Origin: Lycocorax pyrrhopterus obiensis
Taxonomy: Eukaryota > Chordata > Aves > Passeriformes > Paradisaeidae
Direction: 5' to 3'
Length of the DNA: 64,000 nt
NCBI GenBank assembly: GCA_014706295.1
Contig: JACSVZ010000002.1
Location: 109,814,930-109,878,929, forward strand
Shown: one piece after another, positions 48,570-60,599 of the stretch
How positions within the stretch are numbered: the first letter of the stretch is position 1
Layout: each line of letters opens with the position of its first letter
Program-made: the position numbers and the translations under genes
The notes under the pieces: generated by a model
Databases searched by the model: none
Told to the model about the DNA's origin: nothing
What the model saw: only the letters and a program-made list of their open reading frames with translations

Positions 48570-48800
48570 CGACGGGTTTTGTGTTAATCGGTGAGCAGGC
48601 CAGCAGCCATAGCCCTTCCCGTTCCGAAGGGGATCCTACTGGGGGGTCAGCGCAGGTCAGGGATAATGCAGCTCGGAAATGGAAGCATAAATAGGTCCCT
48701 ACAACTAATCTGCTGTGCCACCCTCGCGTTGCCTCGTCCCCTCCTTCAGAGACAGAGCCGATTTGTGGCCGGGCTGACAGCGGTGCCGTGGGTGGATGGG
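48570..48800. promoter_or_regulatory. CpG cluster in intron 4
   Basis: Around a dozen CpGs fall in about 230 bases (for example cccgttccgaagggg and ccctcgcgttgcctcgtccc) in a CpG-poor intron. No known repeat or exon is visible. It could be an internal enhancer or a GC-converted patch. There is no direct functional evidence. Confidence 0.3.
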
Positions 48801-51800
48801 TTTGGTGATGTGCCGCAGTCTGCTTCTAGAAACAGCAGGAGCAGCAAGGATTCACCAGGTGGATGCAGCTGCCGGGTGGGGAAATGAGGGTCTTCTCCCC
48901 CTTCAAGGAGCAGAGGCAGCAGCACAGACCACCGCTGTAGGTTCTCTGGCAGCAGCACCACAGCTGCTTTTAGATCTAATGCCATCTGCCAGCCCTGAGC
49001 TGACTTTCGATCTCCTACAGCCTCCGCTCTTCCTCTAATGCAGTGGTAAACAGCCTACTGATGTAGAGTCAAAATTGTGGTACAGGATTAAAATATTAGG
49101 GCACTGTTGTTTGTGCCAGTTCTAATGCTCCCTGCGGGAAATAGCGGAAAAAGCTTCATCTGATCAAAATTGAAAATAGTGATCAGGTTGTCAGGATTTT
49201 AGCTTAGTGTCTTATGTAAGTATTCCTGTATGTCAGAGCAAATCTCCATGGAGCACTCTAGTGTATGGGTGTGGGGTGTCAAAAATACACAGTAAAAGAC
49301 AGCTTAATAAAATTAATTATTTACGTGTACGCTAAAAATGTGAGAAGTTCTTAGATCTGAAGGCTGTTAGATTTTTTTAGTTTGAAATATTCAGTGAGAG
49401 CAGGATGACTAAAGCAGAGCTGGAAAATACTGGAGAATCACATGAGGGCTAAAAATACTCACGCTATGACAGGGAAAATAACCAGGGCAGAATGAACTGT
49501 TTGTGCATGAATGCATTATACATAATGTGCCATCGAAAAGCCAATTGCACAAGAGAAATACTGATTTTCTGTAGGGAAATGGTATATCCTGCTGTGGCAG
49601 ATGTGCTATAAATTAATTTTGAGGGATAAAAATACTCAGCAAAACCAGTCTTTATTTTAGCAGCTAGTGATACAATTAGGACTCCTGGGAGACTAGAGAA
49701 CTGCTAATGCTTTTTTTCTGCTTTCCACCAAGACTTGCTACCTTTTTCCCCGGTGGCAGGCAGTAGGTGTTGGCAATGGCAATCTCTGCTTGCAGTGGCA
49801 CAGTGCTCCAGGACAACGTGGCAGAGCTGGAAGAGGGGAAGAGCTGCAGGGTGACAAACTGAAAGTGTTTTCATCCCTAGTTCATACAAGGCCAAGGAAT
49901 TGTACTACCCGATGGGAACAGCATGTGCAGTGACAGTGCCGGCCTGGGAGGTAAAGTGGCTCAGCTGTAATACAGACACATCTCCCCTGCCAGCAAGAGG
50001 AGAATTTAATTTTTAAACCCACTGAGCTCGAGAATTTAGACCAGGAGGCAGCGCTCCTTTCAGTGCAGGAGCCAGGGCCTTTTTTCAAGAGAGGTGATTG
50101 TGTTTGGAAAAGCAGTGGTGAAAATGGCTATCTTAATTGTCAGTGTACTGTGGGCGTGGTTTGAGTGTCTGTGTTGCACAAATGTTTGCACAATCTTTCA
50201 TTTTTCAACATGCATTTCTTTGCAGATTTTTTTTCACATTTTCCTTTTGAGACTGCTTTCTCCTTATAGCTAAGCAGCCAGTGAGAGTTTAGAAAATGCA
50301 GGTTTTTAAGAGCATTTGGAATTTTAAATTGTATTCTTCTGTTAAGCCTGCGTGGAATGGTTTCATCCGTTGAAGATTAATGTTTGACTACTTAAAGATG
50401 TTTCTAGAGCAAATAGAGGTTTCAGTTGAGAACAAGTCGTAGTTGTTGATTATTTTAAATAATAAATAAATACTGGTTATTTTAAATTTAGAGTAGAGTC
50501 TTCATTTATGATGAGGGAAAGGCTTTGGTTAGTTCCCTTCTATCAAATATTGTATTAAAGATGAACTGAGGGAGTCATGCCATCAATAAAAACTTTTTCA
50601 TTTGACAAGTGGACTCCATTGGACTTTCTTACTTGGATAGCTCTGTTGAAATTGTGAACATTTCAAGTACTCGTATGCACTTCTCCTTGCCAGCTCTCTG
50701 GCAGGGAGGGTGAATGTAGAGCTCACGAGGCTGTACTGGGCCAGCAGCAATGAAGGTTTGGGGAGCCGAGGGCATGGAAGGGTCCTGCCAGCCAGGGGAA
50801 AGGAGTACCACAAAATAATTAGGACAGCTGCACCGCAGCATGTTGGGATTCTGACAGTCGAGTCAGATTTTGTCTGAGGTCATTTAATTCCCATTAAGCA
50901 TCATTTGTCATTGCTTATTCCATTAAGTGTCCCTAAACTGAGCATTTTCTTGTGTCCTGGTGTAGCTACAACAATAGGAGTGTGTGAATATTAATTCATC
51001 TACTGTTCTCACTCACTTGGTTTAAGTGGGTGGAGAGTTTTTCTTTAGTTTGTGAAGAAATTACTGTGGCCTCTTGTTGGGTTTGGTTTTTCTCCTGTGG
51101 CATGAGTCAGGAATATAATTTTATGAAATCCTTTAATTTGACTAAAATAGACTGCGAGTGATTCCCAAATTCCACTGAAGCAGTGGTTGTGTGGGCTCAG
51201 CCACGTCTTGTGCTTGCTCAGGGCTTCCATTGCTCTCCACTGCTCTCCACACTCTCCTCATGCACATCCACACTGTATTCATGCACATGTTTTCTTGAAG
51301 TTTTACATAAATATTTAACAGCATACTAATTACTCATATAGCTTCAAGGAAGATTTCTCCCTAAAAATTAAGTAGGTCTCTTGTCTACAAGACTGCGCCT
51401 GTGATGCAAAGAGAACTGGAATTTGCAGCCTAGCTTTTTTGTACCCAAACCTGCACAGTGCCAACATCCACTGTTTTATGTTGCAGGAGTTTACATCTGT
51501 TTGTAGAACTTACGTATTTAGCAAAAAGAATAGTGAAGCTGAAACTGTGTGGGATACGTTTAATTATGGTGGACTGACTAGGAATTGTTTCTGGAGTACC
51601 ACAGATGGGAAACCTCTAATGCATTTCAAAGCTGACTCATCTTAACTTAATTCAGTACAAGAACAGAATAATTTGTCTTTCAGCTGTGAATTTACTTATC
51701 TCTGCGAGTGTTACGTGGGCAGGTACAAAAAGTTATCCAGGTGCTAATTGAAGCAGCTGCAATACTGTTTACCAAAAAATTCTTATTGGAGCCCTGCATT

Positions 51801-51834
51801 GACCTAAAATCAGAGCATGCTGTCACAGAAGTTC

Positions 51835-52575
51835 TCACAGAACCGTGGAGGTGGGAAGACACCTCTGAGATCATCCAGTCAAACTGCTCTGCTGAAAGCA
51901 GGGTCACCTTGAGCTTGTTGCCCAGGACCATATCCAGTCATGTTTTGAGTATCTCCAAGGTTGGAAGCCCCTCAACCTCTCTGGACAGTTTCTTCCAGTA
52001 TTTGTTAACCCTCAAAGTGAAGAAGTTTTTTCTTATGTTTAAATGGAACGTCTTGCATTTTGTTTTGTGTCCATTGGCTCCCATCCTTTGGGGACCACTG
52101 AAAGGAGCCTGTGTCCTATCTTCTTTGCACCCTCTCTTGAGGTGTAGATAAGATCCCCCCCGAAGCCTCTCTTCTCCAGGCTGAACAGACCTGGCTTTCC
52201 GACTTGGCTCATCTGTGAAGTGCTCCATTCCCTTAGTCTCTGTGGCTCTTTGTTGGTCTCTCTCCAGTTCATCCATGTCTATCCTGTACTGGGGATTCCT
52301 GAACTGAACTGAGCATTCCTCACACGCCTCACCAGTGCTGACTAGAGGGGGAGAATCACCTCCCTGAGCCTGGTGGCGATGCTCTTCCCAATGCAGCCCA
52401 GGAAGCTGCTGGCCTTCCTTGTTGGAAGGGTGCTTTGCTGGGTCATGCTCAACTCAGTGTCCACCAGGACTCCCAAATCCTTTCCTGCCACAGTGCTTTC
52501 CAGTCTTTTGGCTGCCAGCACTGGGGCATGGGGATGTTCCTTTCCAGGGAAGGGCCCTGCGTTTCTTTTAGAACA
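51835..52575 (-). repeat. Long CR1 LINE 3' fragment, antisense
   Basis: Read on the + strand it runs from the reversed tail (cacctctgagatcatccagt) through caaagtgaagaagttttttc and cctctcttctccaggctgaa. It continues to gctcttcccaatgcagccca and gtccaccaggactcccaaat. At about 740 bases it is the longest CR1 copy in the window and reaches into the end of ORF2. Stops and indels make it non-coding. It lies opposite to MAPRE2. Confidence 0.93.
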
Positions 52576-54025
52576 TCACCAGTAAGCTTGAAGAGGAATT
52601 AATAATGGCAAACAGTTATGGTGCTGATTACAATGCAGTTCTCTCACTGATCAGGGAACAGAGATGATTATTTGATACTTTTTACATAAAACACCTGTAT
52701 AAAATTTTGTGCTTTCTCAGAATGTGTAAATGGGTTATATATAAAAATATTTTCATGCAAGGTATGATGTTGGAAAGAATTTAAACTGCTTGGATTATAT
52801 AGTCCCTCTGAGCAGTACATTAGGAGTTATTCCATTATTGCACTAATTGGCTGCAAAACCATTGCTCAACACCAAGTCATTAAGTCTATCAAGACCTTTC
52901 GTCTCTGTTTAGATATCTGGCTGTTACAAGTACTTTTCATTACTCTACCGACCAGCATCCTTTAATTATTTTATGAAATTAAGCTTCTGCTAGAATGGAA
53001 GCTTACCTCTGAGTTGATTATAAAACTGATGCCTCAGAATAAATGTGCAGTAAAGTTGGTTTTTTTTTCCTCCAGGAAATTTTGAATTAGAAATCCCTAA
53101 GCATTCTCTGTTACAATTAAGTTCTATCCAGCTGTCACTGATACCTTCTAGAAACTAGTTAGCTGGTTTTTATCTGTGTTACTCAAATTGGAATAGCATG
53201 GTCATTTAATAGCTGATCGTGAGCAGTGCAGCAAAAGTCGATTTCTTTTGATTTGTCTGGACTTTATAAAGCTTAGTAACACTTTGCTGTAGAAATTCAA
53301 AAGGCTTTGTTGTTTTCAAAGGAGGGCAGAATATAACGCCGTGTATCGGTGCTGCGGACACTGGGGATGGGGTTTGCTCAGCACGCTCTGGGGGGCACCT
53401 CAGCTGCAAATTACAGAGAATAACTAGGGATCAAATGTTTGTGCCTGCTCTGTCCTTAGCTCTCTCTATGTCAGCTTTAAAGCATTTACTTTTCAGCTGA
53501 TACCCTGAACCTGCATCTTGTAGTTGTAGAATACAATAGGAAGTAAATGTTGATGCTTTGGTCATTAAATAACTTGAGACCCAACTAGAATGCTGGAGTC
53601 CAAGTGGTTTTATCTCATGTGTGTGTTTTTCTTGCATATTTTGACACTAGTTTTCTTCTGTTTATCTGCTAAACCAAATGAAAATTATTTTACTGGCTTC
53701 GAGAAGAAGTTAGCAATCCTGCTCTGGAGCAGCTGATTTTTAGTTAGTCAAAATATGGGCTAAACCCCATTGAAGGCAGAGTGCTAAAGTTTAGGCAATT
53801 TCATAAAGAAAAATAGCAGCAAAAGATCTTGGCATTTTTAATGTTTTTCCACAAATGATTTATTCTTTGCTGATCTAAGTATGATGTGAAAAAAAGTTTC
53901 ATTTCAAACATACACACAACACTGGATTTTCCCAACTTTAGCAAGCCTGTGTACTATATCTGAAATCTGCTAGAGAAGAGTTTGTGTATGCAATAGACAT
54001 GGAAGCTATTGGAGTCACCAGTTTC

Positions 54026-54100
54026 TAAAAGAAAGAAAACCAAAACAAAAAGCACCAAACAAAGGGGAAAAAACGCAACAAAAACACAAAAAAACCCAGA
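54026..54100. repeat. A-rich low-complexity tract
   Basis: The stretch is dominated by A runs broken by C and G (aaagaaagaaaaccaaaac and similar). It could be an eroded poly(A)-like tail, but no retroposed body is recognisable next to it. Confidence 0.6.
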
Positions 54101-55924
54101 AGTATGGGGTTTTTTTTCTTATCCATCTTATGTTAAAGAGCATAGAAAAGGAGGATGGCCATCTTGCACAGAAATGTTTACACATGCTAACTGAATTACC
54201 AAGTTGTTTGTTTGTGTTCTGTTGGCATTAGGTGACCCAGTTAATACAGAGTTTTCCGTAGGGGTGGGAGGAGATGCTCGCTACAGAGGGAGGCCTGTGA
54301 CTAAATCAGGAAAGCTTAAGCTTGATTAAATAACCCATTGCTGCTCTCCTTTCCCATCACTTTCCAGCTCCTCCAATGAACCACTGTCACAGTTCTAGGT
54401 CAGTGAGACTCTGTGAGCTCCACAGTCTGGACATATGGACAGCCCCACAAGCTGTCTATTCCTCTCCCTGCCTCCTTGCAATTTCTTCCTAGTGATGGCT
54501 TTTTTTCGATGCATTGGGTTTACAATGAATTGCTTCATTAAAGCATTGTCTGACACTGGGGATACATTGTGGAAATGACAACTTAGAACAATTTGTAGTG
54601 TGCCATAAATCAAGTAATCCTATGGGAGGAGCAGCTGGCGAGGTGTGGGGTAGAAGGTGGCTGCTGAGAAAGCCAGGGCAAAATCCCTCTGGAACTGGTG
54701 AACTGCAAGCTCAGAGCTCAGCTGAGAGCTGGGTGCCTGCTGGATTAGGGCTGTCTCCTGTGTGGCTCAGGCTTCAGAGCCAGCAGCATTTGATGGTGGA
54801 GGATGGTGTAGAGCCTGTCAGCACGTTTGGACAACTGTGCTTTGCTCTTCGTAGGAAACAGTGATGAACGTGGGTGCTGGTGAGCAGGACCTCTGAGTCA
54901 CATGCCTGCTTAATAAATCAAACCAAATAGGCCAGAGAGAGGCTGGGTTTCTGTTTTGTCTTCTTAACCAAGCCAGTTTCTCTATCAGATGTCTGTCCAG
55001 TACATCTCAAATTTATTCCTTGTTGGAGGGACTAAGGAAAAGGCCGAGTCAGAGTGCAGCGCTTGTGGGAGCTGCGGCAGGGGGAGAGCTGTGAGCCAGG
55101 CACTCGTGTATGGGCTGAGCGACTGTATCAAACAGCCAGCATCAAGAGATGGAAGATGGAGAGGCAGAGCAAGGCGTGAGGAGCTGCCTGGGAGGTTCCT
55201 GTGAAGGCACTGCAAACCCTTTCACACAACTGTTCCTCTGCTGTGGCATTTACGTGCCAAGTCACTGCAGAAAAAGAGTCTCTGTATGCACTTGTTACTT
55301 GCCATTTTTGCTGATGAAGATGTTGCTCCATATTCTGGCAGATTTGCAGTGCAAGTAATTAAAAAGAAATAGGAAAATGTAAGGAGATCAAAACACATCT
55401 TCCGATCACTGTGGCCAGCTGTGAGTTCACCAGTGGGTTTAATTCTGCTCTGAGTTTCAATGCCCTTGTCTCAGGGGTGGTTTACTTTTGAAAATGAGAA
55501 AAGCACAGAAGCAGTTTAGCTGAGTTTATTTCAGCTCTGTCTTTCTCCAGGGAAATTGAGGATAGCTATGTATGTTAAGTAATGGGCTGGGGGCACGCTC
55601 TCTTGACGGCATATTTTTTTAAGCTGAAAGCTGCTCAGATCTAAGGGAACTTTATATTCTTGGTTTGATGTTGTTTATTTTGTTTTTAGAGTTACCTCAC
55701 TCTCAGTAGCAAACTCAGATTGGTAGGAAATGTGGTTTTTCCTTCCCCAAGGCATAACAGCAGTGGAATTTCCTCTCCTGTCACCTTGAAGTAAGAGAGA
55801 GGATGGATGGCTGTAAAATCAATACTTGTGTTTCCTATTCATACCTATTAACCAGGTTAATAGGAATGCATTTATTACGGAGATCAATCTTGTTTATTGT
55901 TTATCCTTTTATTGTGTTTTTCAG

Positions 55925-56064
55925 GTGCTGCTAAATCCAGTCCAGCTTCTAAACCAGGATCAACACCTTCTCGCCCATCTTCAGCAAAAAAAGCTGCACC
56001 AAGCAGCTCGGCATCCAAATCAGATAAAGATTTGGAAACTCAAGTCATACAGCTCAGTGAACAG
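55925..56064 (+). CDS. MAPRE2: MAPRE2 coding exon 5 (residues 203-249)
   Basis: This exon encodes the flexible Ser/Pro/Lys-rich linker (AAKSSPASKPGSTPSRPSSA, then KKAAPSSSASKSDKDLE) and the start of the coiled coil (TQVIQLSEQ). The linker is basic and phosphorylatable in EB proteins and tunes microtubule affinity. The acceptor is GTTTTTCAG and the donor ACAG|GTAAAT. The first two bases complete Gly203, and the exon ends at a codon boundary. The linker is the most diverged segment relative to the mammalian sequence as I recall it, as expected for disordered sequence. Confidence 0.97.
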
Positions 56065-59000
56065 GTAAATTTGCTTTAGGCACAAAAGTAGATGCATTTG
56101 TTGTCACAGGCAGGCATGAAATTTAATATTGTCTTCCAATGAGTGATGCTCTCCAGAATCACGAAGGGACGAAAGTGGAAATAGCTCAACTGGAAAGAAA
56201 AAAAAAAAAAGAGATTTATTGTAAAAAATAATGTCTGGCAGAGATGACTGATGTTTGCCAGTATTTTTAAATTATGATCTTAGGAGTGACAGGTCAGTCT
56301 TGGTGAAGTATGATAATTTTATTAGATGTTGAAATATATCTTTTATTTCACTTGGATAGGAAAAATCCAAATAGTGTCTTTGCTCTGGTGTATTATGAAT
56401 TCGAAATAAATCATTTAATGTTCCATTGTGGAGAAAACAAGCCTGTTTGTAATACCAAGGTGTTAAGAGATTTGCAGCTAAATTGAGACTGGAGCATTGT
56501 GCTCTGCTTTCTGGAAGGAAGGTGTTAAGAAGCTAACGCACCATTTTAATGTAAAAATGTGATCTACCTTTCTGAGACTACTTAGTTATATTATAAATAA
56601 TGTTCTGCAATATAATTAATAAAGCTTCAATATTTCTGTAATGTTAGGAATGTAAGGGCTTCGTTTTTGTTTATGCTCTGGAACTTTACACCGTTCTCTC
56701 ATTTCTGGACTGCAAGAGTGTCTGCACTGAACAAGAATAAATACCTGTATCTGGCTTAAGACTGTGCTGTCAGAATGGTGTAAGTGCCACTGCTATAAAT
56801 GAGGCCTGATCCATGTATTTGTCCTTGGTGAGGGAAAATGGAAAGGAAAAAACTCAGAGTTTGGGCTGCCTGGCAGCTGCATTCAGGAAAAAAATGTTAT
56901 TCTGGATCAAGTATAATTTTCCACAGTTAAGGGCATTTCCATTTCAGACTTTCATTGCCCTGATCAGCAAAGATTTCAGTTTGCTCGGGCATTGTTTGCA
57001 AGTTCTTGGTCAGTTATACACGGAAAGGTGGTGGATGGATAGCCACCTCCCAAACACGGCATTCTGCAGATTCAGGGTATCACTCTGAGCAGCAGAGAGC
57101 ACAACGGGGTTCACCAACACTCCAAATGGGCTCTGTAACAGAGCAGTTTTTAAATGTTGCACAGGGAATGGATGTATATATTTTTCATGGAATCTTTTTT
57201 GTTTGATCAATGTCGAGCGGAGTTCAAACGTCAGCTTAATGCCACTTAAACCGTGACGTTTGTACTCAGAAGTCAGAATGTGTTTGCTTCAGGAGGAAGA
57301 GCTGGTTGGCATCTGAGCAACATCAAAATATTTGATCTTTACTGCAATAGACAGTCACTATCACATCCACTGCTAACATATTCCTAGCACGTTCCATGTG
57401 TGAAAACCTTAAGCTTTATGTACAAATAACCCTGAAGGAAAAACTGATGATTTCCTCCATCACCAAAGAGAAGAAGAAATTTTGAGGATTTGAAAAACTG
57501 ATTCTTTAATAGCTAGTTTTTAAGAAACATCATCTAGCTAGAATGGTCTGGAAGGCTTTTTTTTAAATGCTGACAGCATTTGGTATCTCATTTCCCACTA
57601 ATGGATACTTGTAAACCATGGGCATATTACACAAGCCAAAAAAGCTGTGCTGCAAGCAGCTCTGAGCCAGGTTCTCCTGACCCCCAGTGTGAACATGCTG
57701 GAAGAGCCAAATTGCCTGGTTTTTACCACTCTACAGCAGTTGTGGAGATGAGGGCAGCAGCCACCGTTACCCAGTTTCTGTCTTGATTATGAGTAAGAAG
57801 TGCTGAATTGTGTCTTGGATATAAGGGTCCTATGTGGCTGTAATAGTTTTTTCATCCCTTTCATGGATAGCAGCCAAGGGAGATGGAAACATCTGAACTT
57901 GCATGCAATTTGTAGCAGAAAAGTTTAATTAGTGGGGATGTCTGTGCACTATGTTTTACCATAGTGTAGCTTAATGAGCTATTTGCAATAATTGTAAGCC
58001 GTCCCTAACATTTGCCAGTTTAATGGGTCCCAACAATCTTAAAAGTTTCTCTTAAAATCGTCTTCGAACTGTGCCAGTAAATTAAACTCCAGAATTAAAT
58101 TCTAAGGAGTGTCACTCTGCACTGGAACTTGATTACCCATAGCATTAAAATAACAAAGTGGTCCCTGTTGTGTCTTTGGTCTGTGCCAACTAACACTCTC
58201 CCGAAGAGTGTGCTGATACACATGTAGTTTCTGAAAACAGCACCATGGTGACTTTTTGCCTGCAGTTGTGCTTAATCTGCAGCTGGGCTCTGCAGCCCTG
58301 TGAGTATTCTTGCTACCAGTGAGTGCCATCAGGGAAAAGACCAGTCAGTAAGAACTGCTGCCTTTGCACCCAATTACTGCATTGCAGAGGGTTACTTTCA
58401 GTCCAGAAACAGAGCATAGGAGTTGATGTGAGCTCTTCCTCAAGTGTCAGCCTTTTGGCACGTTCATGGAAGGAAAAAGTGGGATGCAGGTGTGCAAAAT
58501 ATCTGAAGAAATATGGATTCACGTGGCACAGACAGGTAGCTGGTGTGTAACTGAAGGAAAGCATGTCTGGTTTGGTTATAACAATGGTTACTATATACGG
58601 TAGCTAATTAAATCCATGCATATGTACATAGTTTAATGACTCTGTTTCTTTAAACAGCCTGAATGTGGTAGAATGAAAACAGGAGAATGTCTTCATAGTA
58701 AATAGGTCAGAAGTGGAGATGGTCTCAGCTATTAGCTGCCAGTTTTTCAGCTGAAGTTCATGATTTTCCCAAGCTCTAGCAAGCACAGAGCAAGAGATCT
58801 GGAAGCAGTTACATTCTTGTTCTGGCTGAATGCAGGCATTGCTCTCAAGCAATATGCTGTGGCAGTTCCAGAAGGCACATCCTAAGTATGAGGTCTTTAT
58901 CTAAAGACCAGAATATTGTAAACTCTTGTTCCATTTTGCTATTCCTACTTTTGTCAAAAAATAATTAATTTTAAGGTGACTGGTCATTATATCCATCATG

Positions 59001-60440
59001 GCTTCAAACTGTCAAGGGAGGACTTGAGTGTCACACTCAGGCAGCTGGTCAGAAATGAATTAGTACATGAATGAGATGCTCTTGAGATCCTACTCTGCTA
59101 ACAGATCAGTTCTGCTACTGGATGCCTTGAGAGTGCAATCAAAGGTCAGAAAAAGGCATCACTAGCTCAGCAGTCATGGAAAAATAAACTGAAAGGATTT
59201 AGTAGGCTGTCAAAGCATTATTTGAACTCTGGTGATATTTTTACTAGTGAAGGAAATAAATTAACTTGCAGTAGAACTGGCGGCACAGAAGTTTCTATTA
59301 AATCGTATCAGTTCACTGAAACGTAGTCTGATATGATTTAATTTATTTAGCATGTTTTATTTAGAGAATCATTTGTATAATTGCAGGCTTTAAAATGTGA
59401 ATGCTAATTTGGCTGTAATTGGATGTGACTGGGGTCAGTGTGTTTACTGTAGACAGCTTCATCTGAGATTATTTCTGTTGATTTTTACGCTGCTGTCCTC
59501 CGAATTTCCGAGCCACTTAGATGTTGTCTTGATTGTGTATACCCCATTAGACAGAAGTTTATATCCCACAAAACTGTTCTTTTTAATATATATATACGTA
59601 TAAAATATACGTATAAAAATATATTGCAACATCTGTCATGATTTATACAAAGCCTAATCATTAACAGCTACATTGCCCATGAATTATTTGCAGCAGTCCT
59701 AGTGGTGAAATTGAGGCTGACAGTGTAGCTTGAAGACTCCTGTGAACAAGGTTGCAAAGAGAAAGGTACTTGGCATTTGAGAGAATTTGTTGGTAGAAAC
59801 AGCACATCAGCCAGAGCAGGGAGCCCGAAGTGCAGCCAGTAGTGACAGCAGAGTGCTGAAACACAGGTCTGTAAAATCTGGTAAGTGGGGAGGCAGAACA
59901 GGAGAGGTGGAAAACCAGCACACCAATACCACATTTGTAACTAGAGGACCTTCTAATTTCCTAACTAGACTATTTCCCTCTGTGAGCCGTTCTGCTAGTT
60001 CTGTGTATTTTTAGGCAAGGAGATATTGTAGGTTTCCCAACAACGACACATTAATCCAGGCAAAATAATGCAAGTACTGAGCTGTAAGTTTTATTAGTTA
60101 CCACTACATGACACTGCTGGCAACCCTGTTAGGAGACACAGCTTAGGTAGCCCTGATTTCTGCACTGCTGCTTTGGGCTTCAGTATAAAATAGTGCTGAG
60201 AAAATTGACCTTTAAGGGTCGAGGTTAAGATATATCCAGGGGGAGTAATGGGGGAGCCTGATTTACTGTTCTCTATAGGGTAAGGTTCAATTTAGCCCTG
60301 AAGAAAGAATATCAGACTTCATTTTAAGCTATAAAATGGAATATGTATTTAAGATTGTTTAGCATACAAAATTTTAGACTGAGTTGTTTTGTCTGCCACG
60401 CACCTCAAAACTGATGCATCATGTCTTGGTTTATATGCAG
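56065..60440 (+). other. MAPRE2: MAPRE2 intron 5 (4.4 kb)
   Basis: The intron runs from GTAAAT to a TTATATGCAG acceptor. It has a short poly(A) run near 56197-56211 and an AT-rich palindromic tandem (59592-59615). No interspersed repeat family, RNA gene or extra exon was recognised. Confidence 0.88.
59592..59615. repeat. Tandem self-complementary atatacgtata units
   Basis: The 11-mer atatacgtata occurs twice (59592-59602 and 59605-59615) with a period of 13. Each copy contains the perfect palindrome TATACGTATA. It is embedded in a longer AT-only stretch. Confidence 0.9.
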
Positions 60441-60599
60441 GTACATTCATTAAAACTTGCACTTGAAGGCGTGGAGAAGGAAAGGGATTTCTACTTTGGC
60501 AAATTAAGGGAGATTGAACTTCTCTGCCAAGAACACGGGGGAGAGAATAATGACCTTGTCAATCGGCTAATGGAAGTCCTTTATGCTTCAGATGAACAC
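60441..60599 (+). CDS. MAPRE2: MAPRE2 coding exon 6 (residues 250-302)
   Basis: This exon encodes the coiled coil and EBH domain: VHSLKLALEGVEKERDFYFG, KLREIELLCQEHGGENND, LVNRLMEVLYASDEH. The EBH dimer forms a four-helix bundle whose hydrophobic cavity, including the FYF segment at residues 266-268, binds SxIP motifs of plus-tip partners. The acceptor is ATATGCAG and the donor CAC|GTAAGT, which ends the exon at a codon boundary. The remaining acidic, Gln-rich tail should be encoded by one further exon outside the window. Confidence 0.97.

Larger units (their letters stand above)
44875..55924 (+). other. MAPRE2: MAPRE2 intron 4 (11 kb)
   Basis: The intron runs from GTATTT to a TGTTTTTCAG acceptor. 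It contains a complete solo LTR in the sense direction (45452-46018), two antisense CR1 fragments (47575-47825 and 51835-52575), an (AT)9 run, a (CCACA)4 run, a CpG cluster near 48570-48800 and an A-rich tract near 54026-54100. No coding exon was recognised. Confidence 0.85.

Noticed and set aside
51708..52276. 147-codon plus and 112-codon minus frames
   Set aside because: Both lie on the antisense CR1 fragment at 51835-52575 and reflect decayed LINE sequence.
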